Of a stretch of 13,830 bases of DNA, positions 1 through 7,263 are shown in pieces. The translations under genes and the position numbers were made by a program. Numbering within the stretch: the stretch's first letter is position 1; every line of letters begins with the position of its first letter. Origin of the DNA: Leptolinea sp. UBA5366 (GTDB lineage Bacteria > Chloroflexota > Anaerolineae > Anaerolineales > Anaerolineaceae); contig DHPK01000006.1 of assembly GCA_002407845.1 (NCBI GenBank), forward strand, positions 22,734 through 36,563. The letters run 5' to 3'. The notes under the pieces are model-generated. The model saw nothing but the letters and a program-made list of their open reading frames with translations. It had not been told where the DNA came from and did not search any database.

Positions 1-2287
1 ACAGCCCCATGGCAATTCCGCCTTCAATCTGACCTTCAATCGCCTGCAAGTTGATCGGTGTGCCGACGTCATAGGCTGCTTCAACCAGACTGACCTTTCC
101 AGCCTCATCGAGCAGAACGACTGCCGCGCCATAGCTGTAGCTGATGTGGCTGACGGGGTTCTGCTTTTCCGACCCCATCGGATCCGTTTCAGCATAGAAT
201 TCTTCAAAATATTCTTTGCCTTCCAAATCAGCAAGGGATTTGCCAGCATTCAGATCATCGGTCAGCCGGATCGCTGCCTGATGGACTGCCTGTCCAGTCA
301 GGACGGTCTGCCGTGAAGCGGTGCTGGTTCCGGCATCTGGCGTCCGGCGGGTGTCAGGCCGTTCAACGACCATCAGCTCCGGACTAAGTCCGGTGTCTTC
401 GCAGACGATCTGGAGACAGACTGTGCCGACGCCCTGTCCCATGCATGCCGCTGAGGTTCGGATGTGAATTTTGCCGTCCTGGACAGAGAGAATCACACGC
501 CCGGCATCTTCATTTCCGACCCCGATCCCGCTGTTCTTGAAGGCACAGGCGAGACCGGCTTTCGGGTTGGCTTCATAGGTCTCTTTGACTGCCATCAGCG
601 CTTCTGCCATGGCTGTGTTGGAGCCGGCAATCTGGCCATTCCCGAGAGTCTCACCGGGACGGATTGCATTCCGCCAGCGGATTTCCCATGGGCTGATGCC
701 GACTTTTTCCGCCAGTTGGTTTATATTCGATTCGACCGCGAAACAGCTTTGCGTCACGCCAAAGCCGCGGAAAGCACCGGCAGGGATGTTATTGGTGTAA
801 ACCCCATAGCCGTGGATGTCGATGTTTTGATAATTATAGGGCCCGCTGGCATGCGTGCAGGCGCGCTGCAATACCGGACCTCCTAAGGAGGCATAAGCGC
901 CGGTATCCGCCACGATCACGGCTTTGATGGCGGTCAGTTTGCCGTTTTCATCGCAGCCTGAGGTGAATTCCATGTCCATCTTGTGGCGTTTTGCATGAAA
1001 ATTGAAACTCTCCTGTCTGGAGAATTTGACTTTGACTGGTTTTTTCGTGACCCATGCCATTAATGCTGCATGGTGCTGAACAGACATATCTTCTTTGCCG
1101 CCGAAACCGCCGCCGACTAACATCGAAACGATATGGACTTTTTCCTGAGGCAGGTTCAGCATGGTGCTGATTTCGTGCATTTCATCATAGATTGACTGCG
1201 CGCCGGTGTAGACCAGCACGCCATCTTCCCCTTCGGGGGTGGCGACGGCACATTCTGGTTCCATGAAAGCATGTTCGCCAACGGGCATTGTGTAGCGGTT
1301 GGTCACAACGTATTTTGATTCTGCCAGCGCTTTTTCTGCATCGCCGCGGATCAGGTGTTCCTCCGCGAGAATGTTGCCCGTTTCGTGAATCAACGGGGTT
1401 TCCGGTTTCATCGCCTCGAAAGGATCAGTGATCGGCTCTAATTCCGTATAATCGACTTCGATCAGGCTCAGGACTTCATCAAGCGTTTCTTTGTGGTTTG
1501 TCGCGACCAGGGCGATTGCATCCCCGATAAAACGGGTCGTGCCGCCTTCAGGGATCATGCAGTCCCAGTCTTTCTTGATGTGTCCGAGTTTATTGTTGGG
1601 GACATCGGCTGCAGTCAGAATTTTCACGCAGTCCGGGTGGACAAGCGCTTTGGAAAGATCAATTTTGTTTACAATCGCTCTGGGGTATTTGGCGTGAAGG
1701 GCTTTTGCGTAAATCATGCCGGGCAGAATCAGGTCGTCTGCATATTTTCCCGTGCCGAGCGTTTTTTCAATCGCGTCAATTCTCCGGAAGCGGCGGTTGA
1801 GCTTCCCGTCCGTTTCCGGACCGGGAATCGGCAGGTCTTCCCGGAAAAACCGGGCTGCCTGGCTGATCGCTTCGATGATTTTCACATATCCCGTACAGCG
1901 GCAGATGTTGCCGCGGATTGCTGCCCGAATTTCATCAGTGGTCGGATTCAGATTGTTATCGAGCAAGCCTTTTGCTGAGATCACCATGCCGGGAATGCAG
2001 AAACCGCATTGAACTGCGCCGGCTTCGGCAAAGCAATAGCCGTAAACTTCTTTCTCGCGTTCGCTTAATCCTTCGACGGTGATGACGGATTTTCCTTCCA
2101 GCGTCGCGAGCTTGACGACACAGGCTTTCATTTTCTTGCCGTCGATCAAGACTGTGCAAGTCCCGCAGGCTCCTTCACTGCAGCCATCCTTGGGCGAAGT
2201 AACTCTTAAATCATCCCGAAGAAAAGACAATAGATTTTTCGTTTTGTCCGTCTCAACCGGATTCCCATTAACAGTAAAGTGAACCAT
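1..2287 (-). CDS. Fused [2Fe-2S]/molybdopterin xanthine dehydrogenase, selenium-dependent type (C-terminus outside window)
   Basis: A cytoplasmic molybdenum hydroxylase that probably hydroxylates a purine such as xanthine. The first 762 codons are visible and the end, with the catalytic Glu, lies beyond the left edge. Residues 1-75 form a plant-type [2Fe-2S] domain (Cys36, 41, 44, 56). Residues 80-140 form the second [2Fe-2S] domain (Cys94, 97, 129, 131; motifs QCGFC and CRCTGY). The molybdopterin domains start near residue 165 (GTGKYADD) and include GGGFGGKED at 392-400, LQRA around Arg475, AFRGFG at 505-510, then MGQGVGT and GTSTASRQT. Glu399, Arg475 and Phe509 match bovine Glu802, Arg880 and Phe914. 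There is no FAD domain. The layout and wording match, from memory, the family named selenium-dependent molybdenum hydroxylase 1 (TIGR03311), related to Desulfovibrio aldehyde oxidoreductase. The ATG at 2287 follows AGGAG by about 7 bases. Selenium use is inferred from the family; no selenium gene is visible here. Confidence 0.9.
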   Translation of the reverse strand, partial: MVHFTVNGNPVETDKTKNLLSFLRDDLRVTSPKDGCSEGACGTCTVLIDGKKMKACVVKLATLEGKSVITVEGLSEREKEVYGYCFAEAGAVQCGFCIPGMVISAKGLLDNNLNPTTDEIRAAIRGNICRCTGYVKIIEAISQAARFFREDLPIPGPETDGKLNRRFRRIDAIEKTLGTGKYADDLILPGMIYAKALHAKYPRAIVNKIDLSKALVHPDCVKILTAADVPNNKLGHIKKDWDCMIPEGGTTRFIGDAIALVATNHKETLDEVLSLIEVDYTELEPITDPFEAMKPETPLIHETGNILAEEHLIRGDAEKALAESKYVVTNRYTMPVGEHAFMEPECAVATPEGEDGVLVYTGAQSIYDEMHEISTMLNLPQEKVHIVSMLVGGGFGGKEDMSVQHHAALMAWVTKKPVKVKFSRQESFNFHAKRHKMDMEFTSGCDENGKLTAIKAVIVADTGAYASLGGPVLQRACTHASGPYNYQNIDIHGYGVYTNNIPAGAFRGFGVTQSCFAVESNINQLAEKVGISPWEIRWRNAIRPGETLGNGQIAGSNTAMAEALMAVKETYEANPKAGLACAFKNSGIGVGNEDAGRVILSVQDGKIHIRTSAACMGQGVGTVCLQIVCEDTGLSPELMVVERPDTRRTPDAGTSTASRQTVLTGQAVHQAAIRLTDDLNAGKSLADLEGKEYFEEFYAETDPMGSEKQNPVSHISYSYGAAVVLLDEAGKVSLVEAAYDVGTPINLQAIEGQIEGGIAMGL

Positions 2288-2368
2288 AAATCAATCTCCT
2301 CTGCTGCCTGCATCAGCCATGTACATTGTAATAATCTAAATTTCGAAGGGTCGGCTTCCATCTAAAGA

Positions 2369-2387
2369 CAGGGGTTGATCTCCCCTG
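2369..2387 (-). promoter_or_regulatory. 5' leader hairpin of the fused dehydrogenase transcript
   Basis: CAGGGG and CCCCTG form a perfect 6-bp stem around a 7-base loop. It begins about 6 bases inside the predicted minus-strand transcript. No T-run follows in the direction of transcription, so it does not look like a terminator. It could protect the RNA 5' end or bind a regulator. Confidence 0.4.
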
Positions 2388-2399
2388 AAATCAGAACTA

Positions 2400-2429
2400 A
2401 TTATATATTACCTGATTACTGAATCGTAA
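2400..2429 (-). promoter_or_regulatory. Probable promoter of the fused dehydrogenase gene
   Basis: On the minus strand a perfect -10 hexamer TATAAT lies at 2400-2405. The best -35 is weak: TTACGA at 2424-2429 with an 18-base spacer. The predicted start near 2393 gives a leader of about 105 bases. A perfect -10 with a poor -35 would fit a promoter that needs an activator. Confidence 0.45.
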
Positions 2430-2462
2430 AACAGTTATGTTTGTCAGACAATTACAGGATTA
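2408..2462. repeat. Spaced direct repeat TTACNNGATTA
   Basis: TTACCTGATTA (2408-2418) and TTACAGGATTA (2452-2462) are identical except for two central bases. They start 44 bases apart, roughly four helical turns, and lie between the two promoters. This suggests two binding sites on one face of the DNA, but AT-rich sequence can give such pairs by chance. Confidence 0.35.
2441..2451. promoter_or_regulatory. Palindrome TTGTCAGACAA, candidate operator
   Basis: A perfect 5-1-5 palindrome lies about midway between the -35 regions of the two divergent promoters. That is a suitable place for a dimeric regulator acting on both units. No regulator gene is in the window to pair with it. Confidence 0.4.
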
Positions 2463-2480
2463 ATTCCATAAATCAACTAA

Positions 2481-2509
2481 TTGACAAATCTTTATTCGTG
2501 ATGAATAAT
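2481..2509 (+). promoter_or_regulatory. Sigma-70 promoter of the three-subunit hydroxylase operon
   Basis: A perfect -35 TTGACA (2481-2486) is followed after exactly 17 bases by AATAAT (2504-2509), five of six matches to the -10 consensus. The predicted start is near 2516, giving a leader of about 128 bases. It is the best promoter in the window. Confidence 0.75.
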
Positions 2510-2519
2510 TTGAGGGAGA

Positions 2520-2535
2520 GTCGTTTGCTAACGAC
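2520..2535 (+). promoter_or_regulatory. Inverted repeat at the start of the xdhA leader
   Basis: GTCGTT and AACGAC form a perfect 6-bp stem around the loop TGCT, beginning about 5 bases after the predicted transcription start. It may be a 5' RNA hairpin or a DNA operator just downstream of the promoter. No T-run follows directly, so a terminator is unlikely. Confidence 0.45.
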
Positions 2536-2578
2536 AAAATATTTAATTATTAAGTAAAATTCTTTTAAGGGCTGCTGC

Positions 2579-2653
2579 ATGACTTATATCGGGCAACCCC
2601 AGATGGATTTTTACGAAATGAAACGTGGTCTACAGGAGAAGAAATGGATTTAA
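2579..2653 (+). CDS. Possible 24-residue leader peptide overlapping the xdhA start
   Basis: An ATG at 2579 opens a 24-codon frame ending in TAA at 2651-2653, which is 10 bases into xdhA in another frame. AAGGG at 2567-2571 sits 7 bases before the ATG, a plausible ribosome binding site. The peptide begins MTYIGQPQMDF and ends EKKWI. It has no recognisable domain and no run of one amino acid typical of attenuator peptides. Its overlap with the xdhA start would allow translational coupling. It may equally be a chance frame. Confidence 0.25.
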   Translation: MTYIGQPQMDFYEMKRGLQEKKWI

Positions 2654-4758
2654 TCAACCAGTCAGTCAAGAAATGGGACCATGATCCGAAAATCAGCGGT
2701 GCAGCAAAATATGTCGATGATCTGAGGATTAAGGACATGGTTCATGGAAAAATTCTGAGGTCGACCATCGCGAGCGGCACCATCAAAGAAATTCGCATTC
2801 CGACGCTGCCTGAAGGGTATCTGATCGTCGATCAGCACGATATTCCGGGAAAAAACAACGTGCATATCGTCGATGATGACTCCCCTTGTTATTCTGACGG
2901 AACCGTCAACTTTGTTGGGGAAGCCATTCTGATGGTCGTTGGCGAGGACATGAAGGTCTTGGATAAAATTCTGAGCGAAATTGTTGTCGTATACGAAGAA
3001 CATACCCCGGTGCTTGACATGATGAAGTCTGATGTGATCTTCTATCAATATGGATATACCAAAGGAGATCCTGATCAGGCATTTCAAGAAGCCGACCAGA
3101 TTCTTGATGAGACCTTTACCACCGGTTATCAGGAACACATTTACATGGAAGTTCAGGGCATGATCGGCTTTTACAAGGATGGGAAATCGACAGTCCGCGG
3201 CTCGATGCAATGCCCTTATTACGTTCATTCAGCAGTCAAGATGGTGATGGGGCTGCCGGATCAGCAGGTTCAAATCATCCAGGATGAGATGGGCGGGGCG
3301 TTTGGCGGGAAGGAGGATTATCCTTCAATTCTCGGCGCTCAGGTTGCAGTGGCTGCCAAGAAAGCCGGCAGACCGGTCAAATGCGTTTTGGATCGGCGGG
3401 AGGACATCACCTGCACCTCGAAACGCCACCCGGCAACGATGCATTATCGCGCTGCAATCAAAGACAAGAAGATCACAGCGATCGACGCTTACGCAGTTTA
3501 CGACTGCGGGGCGTTCACAACGCTGTCTAAGGTTGTGCTGCAGCGCGGATTGATCGGCGCGACAGGCGTGTATACGTTTGACAATATTCGAGTGAACGGA
3601 AAAGGAGTTCGAACCAACACAACTCCCAACGGCGCTTTTCGCGGATTTGGCGGGCCGCAGACCTTCTTTGCGATCGAAATGTTCATGAATCACATCGCCC
3701 GCGCAATCGGCAAGGATCCGTTCGAGCTCAAGCAGCAATATCTTTCCAAAAAAGGAGACATCACCGCCACCAACGGGCTGTATCATTTCGACATTCCGTT
3801 TCCTGAGATGATCGAAAAGCTTTTCAAAGAGAGCGGCTATCCTGAAAAATATCAGCAGTACAAACACCAGACAGGCAGGACCCGCAAAGGCATTGGTCTT
3901 TCGCTGACTTATCACGGCTGCGGTTTCACCGGAGCGGGGGAACGCGACTTGATCAAGGGGGTTGTCAGGCTGAAGAAAAACTACAACGATACGGTCGAAA
4001 TTCTGACCGCCGGCACCGATATGGGACAGGGGCTGAAAACCGCTTTTGTCAAGATCGTCGCTCAGACACTGGGTGTGCCGATGCACCAAATCATTATCGC
4101 TAATCCAGACACAGACCGTGTCCCGAACTCCGGCCCGACGGCTGCCTCCCGCTCATTGATGGTGGTCGGCAAACTGCTCGAACGGGCGGCTGTCAAGCTG
4201 AAAGACATCTGGGTCTCGGAAGAAGAGCAGGAAGTTGAAGAGCATTATGTTCATCCAGAGTTCACGATCCCGTGGGATACAGAAAATTTCCAGGGCGATC
4301 CTTATCCTGACAACTCCTGGTCAGCCAATGTTGTCGAAGTGGAGATTGACACGCTGACGGGCGTCGCGGATATTGTCGGAGCCTGGGGCGTTTATGATGT
4401 TGGTACGCCGGTTGACAAGATGATCGTGATCGGGCAGATGGAAGGCGGCCTGCTGCAGGCTGTCGGGTATGGTTCAATGGAGCTGATGGACGCGAACAAT
4501 AAGGGCGTGATCCGGAATAACAGCCTGAGTGACTATATTATTCCCACGGCGATGGACGTGCCGGTACTAAAAACAGATGTGATCAACAACCCATATGTTG
4601 TTGGCCCATTTGGCGGCAAGGGAGCCGGTGAACTTCCGGCTGTTGGCGGCGCGCCGGCTTATGTGGCGGCGATGGAAAGCGCGCTGGGGATTGACCTTCA
4701 CCACACACCCTTTTCACAGGAAGACACGTTGAAAGCATTGGAGGCAATGAAGAAATGA
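2644..4758 (+). CDS. xdhA: Xanthine dehydrogenase-family molybdopterin-binding subunit
   Basis: The catalytic subunit of a three-part molybdenum hydroxylase, probably oxidising a purine in the cytoplasm. Its 704 residues are slightly short for the family and appear complete. The N-terminal domain begins around GAAKYVDD (19-26). Cofactor and active-site motifs follow in order: YQEH with Gln163, GGAFGGKED (217-225), LQRG with Arg301, AFRGFGGPQ (331-339), GTDMGQGL (457-464), GPTAASRS (497-504) and GGKGAGELP with catalytic Glu663. Glu224, Arg301, Phe335 and Glu663 match bovine xanthine oxidase Glu802, Arg880, Phe914 and Glu1261, arguing for a purine substrate over a simple aldehyde. CAGGAG stands 5 bases before the ATG. 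The stop overlaps the next start as ATGA. The symbol follows E. coli naming. A related N-heterocycle hydroxylase is possible. Confidence 0.9.
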   Translation: MDLINQSVKKWDHDPKISGAAKYVDDLRIKDMVHGKILRSTIASGTIKEIRIPTLPEGYLIVDQHDIPGKNNVHIVDDDSPCYSDGTVNFVGEAILMVVGEDMKVLDKILSEIVVVYEEHTPVLDMMKSDVIFYQYGYTKGDPDQAFQEADQILDETFTTGYQEHIYMEVQGMIGFYKDGKSTVRGSMQCPYYVHSAVKMVMGLPDQQVQIIQDEMGGAFGGKEDYPSILGAQVAVAAKKAGRPVKCVLDRREDITCTSKRHPATMHYRAAIKDKKITAIDAYAVYDCGAFTTLSKVVLQRGLIGATGVYTFDNIRVNGKGVRTNTTPNGAFRGFGGPQTFFAIEMFMNHIARAIGKDPFELKQQYLSKKGDITATNGLYHFDIPFPEMIEKLFKESGYPEKYQQYKHQTGRTRKGIGLSLTYHGCGFTGAGERDLIKGVVRLKKNYNDTVEILTAGTDMGQGLKTAFVKIVAQTLGVPMHQIIIANPDTDRVPNSGPTAASRSLMVVGKLLERAAVKLKDIWVSEEEQEVEEHYVHPEFTIPWDTENFQGDPYPDNSWSANVVEVEIDTLTGVADIVGAWGVYDVGTPVDKMIVIGQMEGGLLQAVGYGSMELMDANNKGVIRNNSLSDYIIPTAMDVPVLKTDVINNPYVVGPFGGKGAGELPAVGGAPAYVAAMESALGIDLHHTPFSQEDTLKALEAMKK

Positions 4759-5231
4759 GCGGGAAAATTACCTTTATTCTGAATAATGAAAAAGTTGAAT
4801 CCAATGGGAAACCAAGCGACCGGCTTTTAGATGTTCTGCGCAATGAATTTGAGCTGACAGGCGTGAAATGCGGCTGCAAAGAAGGCGAATGCGGCGCCTG
4901 TTCGGTTTTGATCGACGGCGTTCTTGCCAATTCCTGCGTTGTGGCGCTCGGAAGCATCCATAACTGCCACGTGACAACAATTGAGGGATACAGTAAAACG
5001 AAACGGTTTGAAGTCCTCTCGAAAGCCTATGCAAATTTCAGTGCAGTGCAATGTGGATTCTGTATCCCGGGAATGGTGCTGGCATCGGAAGCGCTGCTGT
5101 CCCACAACCCGCATCCGACCGAAGCTGAAATTCGGGAAGGGATTTCTGGGAATCTGTGCCGCTGCACCGGATACAACGCGATTGTGCATGCGATCCAGAA
5201 GGCAGCTGAGGAAGGAAATGGATTATGGTAA
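4755..5231 (+). CDS. xdhC: [2Fe-2S] subunit of the molybdenum hydroxylase
   Basis: The electron-transfer subunit carries electrons from the molybdenum centre to the FAD subunit. At 158 residues it has the usual length. The plant-type [2Fe-2S] site is Cys41, 46, 49 and 61, within CGCKEGECGACSVLIDG. The second helical [2Fe-2S] site is Cys100, 103, 135 and 137, in QCGFC and CRCTGY. All eight ligands are present. Translation is probably coupled: the start overlaps the xdhA stop by 4 bases, with GGAGG about 10 bases upstream inside xdhA, and the end overlaps the FAD gene by 7 bases. The name follows E. coli use, where XdhC is the iron-sulfur subunit. In Rhodobacter, xdhC is an unrelated assembly factor. 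Confidence 0.92.
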   Translation: MSGKITFILNNEKVESNGKPSDRLLDVLRNEFELTGVKCGCKEGECGACSVLIDGVLANSCVVALGSIHNCHVTTIEGYSKTKRFEVLSKAYANFSAVQCGFCIPGMVLASEALLSHNPHPTEAEIREGISGNLCRCTGYNAIVHAIQKAAEEGNGLW

Positions 5232-6049
5232 TCGTTGAGAATGGATATATTCCTGCCGACCTGGCTGAAGCATTGAAAATCCGCGGCGAACAGACTGTCA
5301 TTCCGTATGCTGGTGGAACCGATTTGATGGTTGACGCGGAGGATCACGCCTATTTGTTTTTGAACAAGGTGCCTGAACTGAAGCGCATCAGCGAAGACGA
5401 GACCTATCTCAAGATCGGCGCGGCAGCGACCTTCACAGAAATTCTGAATTATCCCGGAACCCCTGAGATCCTGAAAGCGGCGATCCATTACCTGGCTGCT
5501 CCGGCAATTCGAAACATGGCAACTGCCGGCGGAAATGTCAGCAACGCCTCACCTAAGGCGGATTCTTCGCTGATTTTTTACGTTTCTGACACCCTCTTAA
5601 AACTGGCAAGCGCGAAAGGGGAGCGGATCCTGCCGATTGAGGACTTTATTACCGGCAGAGGAAAAACTGCTTTGCAGGCAGACGAATTGCTGGTCGAATT
5701 TCTGATGCCGAAAAAGGGACTCGAAAACTATTACTACGAAAAAGTCGGCGCACGCAAAGCGCTTGCGATCTCGCGGGTTGCGTTTGCAGGACTGTTCAAT
5801 ATGGAAGGGGAGCGCATTACGAGATGCGCGGCTGCCTTCGGTTCAGTTGCCGACGTCGTGCTGCGTTTTCGTGATTTTGAGGCGATGATGATTGGATTGA
5901 CGCTGCCCGAAGCTAAAGCAGTAAAATCGGAATTTTTAGCGAAGTATGATCAGGCAATCGTCCCGATCCGCGGCAGAGTTTCGGCAGATTATCGAAAACA
6001 TGTCTGCATGAATTTATTAGAAGATTTCCTGACGCAAAACGGAATCTGA
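5225..6049 (+). CDS. xdhB: FAD-binding subunit of the molybdenum hydroxylase
   Basis: The flavin subunit passes electrons from the [2Fe-2S] subunit to the final acceptor, probably NAD+ or a ferredoxin-like carrier. The 274 residues match the FAD-binding domain of molybdopterin dehydrogenases. FAD contacts are AGGTDLMV at 29-36, GAAATFTEI at 65-73 and ATAGGNVSNASPKADS at 99-114. The C-terminal CO-dehydrogenase-flavoprotein-like domain follows, with YYYEKVGARKALAISRVAFA near 180-200. It is slightly short but looks intact. The start overlaps the upstream gene by 7 bases, with AGGAAGG about 9 bases before the ATG. It is the last gene of the operon: a strong terminator follows 21 bases after the stop. 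The order Mo, FeS, FAD differs from E. coli xdhABC (Mo, FAD, FeS). Confidence 0.9.
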   Translation: MVIVENGYIPADLAEALKIRGEQTVIPYAGGTDLMVDAEDHAYLFLNKVPELKRISEDETYLKIGAAATFTEILNYPGTPEILKAAIHYLAAPAIRNMATAGGNVSNASPKADSSLIFYVSDTLLKLASAKGERILPIEDFITGRGKTALQADELLVEFLMPKKGLENYYYEKVGARKALAISRVAFAGLFNMEGERITRCAAAFGSVADVVLRFRDFEAMMIGLTLPEAKAVKSEFLAKYDQAIVPIRGRVSADYRKHVCMNLLEDFLTQNGI

Positions 6050-6070
6050 AAGACACAAGGTGAGACATTC

Positions 6071-6100
6071 GGGCGCTCAAATCATCCGAGCGCCCTTTTT
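6071..6100 (+). terminator. Rho-independent terminator of the xdh operon
   Basis: GGGCGCTC (6071-6078) pairs perfectly with GAGCGCCC (6088-6095) around a 9-base loop, and TTTTT follows at once. It lies 21 bases after the FAD-subunit stop and separates this operon from the next gene. Confidence 0.9.
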
Positions 6101-6209
6101 ATTTAATCGTTTCGCCCCTTTCCATCCCAATTGAAAAGCATTGAACCGGCGCGGCTGCGGGCTGCCCTTCATATTTCGGGTTAGGTTATCGAGGGACAGC
6201 ATCAGTCGA

Positions 6210-6218
6210 TGATATACT
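6210..6218 (+). promoter_or_regulatory. Extended -10 promoter of the AIR-synthase-like gene
   Basis: TGATATACT combines the TGN extension with TATACT (6213-6218), five of six matches to the -10 consensus. No good -35 is seen, as is common for extended -10 promoters. The predicted start near 6225 fits a short leader and a gene independent of the xdh operon. Confidence 0.45.
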
Positions 6219-6236
6219 TTCGTCACTTAAAATGAT

Positions 6237-7262
6237 GTGGAGCAGAAATTGAAAGCCATTTTACCTACTGGAAAACTCAGACCTGACCTGCTGAAAAGCG
6301 TCATCCAAAAAGCACCGATCTTTGATCCCCGGCTGATCCTGGGTCCTGGAATCGGTTTGGATTGCGGAATCGTGGATATCGGTTCGCGCTATCTGATCAT
6401 GAAAACGGACCCGATCACCTTTGCAACCGAAGAGATTGGCTGGTATGCAGTTCAGATCACAGCAAATGACATCGCGACTACCGGTGCCAAGCCGGTTTGG
6501 ATGATGGTGACCGCCCTGTTTCCAGAGGGAAAAACGACGGACGACCTCGTGCTGAAGATCACGGATCAGCTGTTTGCGGCGGCGGCCGATATGCAAATTT
6601 CGCTCGCCAATGCACATACAGAAATCACAGTCGGTCTTGACCGCCCGATTCTGATTTGTTCCATGATTGGTGAAGTCAGCAAGGAGAAACTGATCACGCC
6701 GGCTGGCGCCAGACCGGGCGATGATCTGCTGCTGACAAAGGGGATTCCGATCGAAGGAACCGCGCTACTGGCAAAGGAATTTCCCGACCGGCTGAAGACG
6801 GTTCTGACGGATTCAGAACTGCTGCAGGCACAGGCTTACACCCACAATCCCGGTATCGGCGTTTCAAAAGATGCCGCGATTGCCGTGGCGTCGGGCAGGG
6901 TGACCGGCATGCATGACCCGACCGAGGGAGGCTTAGCAGCCGCTCTGTGGGAATTCTCTGAGGCATGCGGCAGCCGGCTTGAAATTGACACGGATTTGAT
7001 CCCGATTTCCTCCCTCTCAAAGAAAATCTGTGAGAGTTTTCAACTTAATCCACTGAACACAATCGCTTCCGGGTCGTTGCTGCTTTCAGTTCATGGGCAG
7101 GATTCGGAGAACGTCATTCGTGCCTTGACGGAAGCTGGCATTCCCTGTGCCCGGATCGGCAGCATCCTGCTTGCGCAGGAGACAGCAGTCTGGGTTCGGA
7201 ATGAAAAACGCCTGCTCCAGTGGCCGGAACAGGACGATATCACGAAATTCTATTCAGCTTGA
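6237..7262 (+). CDS. AIR-synthase-related protein (PurM/HypE superfamily), function unknown
   Basis: A probable ATP-binding enzyme of the PurM/ThiL/SelD/HypE superfamily, which phosphorylates or dehydrates an oxygen atom. Superfamily marks are KTDPITFA around Asp58, ANDIATTGAKP (76-86), the variant HTEIT (127-131) and MHDPTEGGLAAAL (225-237). It lacks the C-terminal Cys motif of HypE and the N-terminal Cys/Sec of SelD, so it is neither. It resembles the archaeal-type PurM-like group of unknown role. The frame opens with GTG at 6237 after an in-frame stop at 6228, but no ribosome site precedes that GTG. TTG at 6249 has GGAG (6239-6242) 6 bases before it and may be the true start, giving 337 residues. 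It lies downstream of the hydroxylase operon but has its own promoter, and a terminator lies between. A role in cofactor maturation would be speculation. Confidence 0.8.
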   Translation: MEQKLKAILPTGKLRPDLLKSVIQKAPIFDPRLILGPGIGLDCGIVDIGSRYLIMKTDPITFATEEIGWYAVQITANDIATTGAKPVWMMVTALFPEGKTTDDLVLKITDQLFAAAADMQISLANAHTEITVGLDRPILICSMIGEVSKEKLITPAGARPGDDLLLTKGIPIEGTALLAKEFPDRLKTVLTDSELLQAQAYTHNPGIGVSKDAAIAVASGRVTGMHDPTEGGLAAALWEFSEACGSRLEIDTDLIPISSLSKKICESFQLNPLNTIASGSLLLSVHGQDSENVIRALTEAGIPCARIGSILLAQETAVWVRNEKRLLQWPEQDDITKFYSA

Positions 7263-7263
7263 G

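Larger units (their letters stand above)
2288..2643. other. Divergent control region between the two molybdenum hydroxylase units
   Basis: This AT-rich gap separates two oppositely read hydroxylase units. It holds a promoter for each side, a central palindrome, a direct repeat flanking that palindrome, and a leader of about 100-130 bases for each transcript. Each leader has a hairpin at its predicted 5' end. I could not match either leader to a purine, xanthine, guanine or molybdenum-cofactor riboswitch that I know. Only one short open frame (2579-2653) looks possibly translated. Confidence 0.75.

Noticed and set aside
464..1978. Open frames on the plus strand (464-886 and 1493-1978)
   Set aside because: Both lie opposite the fused dehydrogenase, whose reading is continuous and matches its family throughout.
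2285..2326. In-frame ATG-initiated stretch with UGA just before the fused dehydrogenase start, possibly a selenocysteine-containing extension
   Set aside because: AGGAG sits correctly before the ATG at 2287, the [2Fe-2S] domain starts normally there, and no ribosome site precedes the upstream ATG. The UGA is most simply a stop.
2516..2643. Purine, xanthine or molybdenum-cofactor riboswitch in the xdhA leader
   Set aside because: The conserved core sequences I know for these classes are not visible, and only short stems can be drawn.
3325..4089. 254-codon open frame on the minus strand inside xdhA
   Set aside because: It lies antisense to a gene with full family motifs, and its protein has no recognisable domain.
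6237..7262. HypE hydrogenase maturation protein or SelD selenophosphate synthetase
   Set aside because: There is no C-terminal Cys motif as in HypE and no N-terminal Cys/Sec as in SelD.
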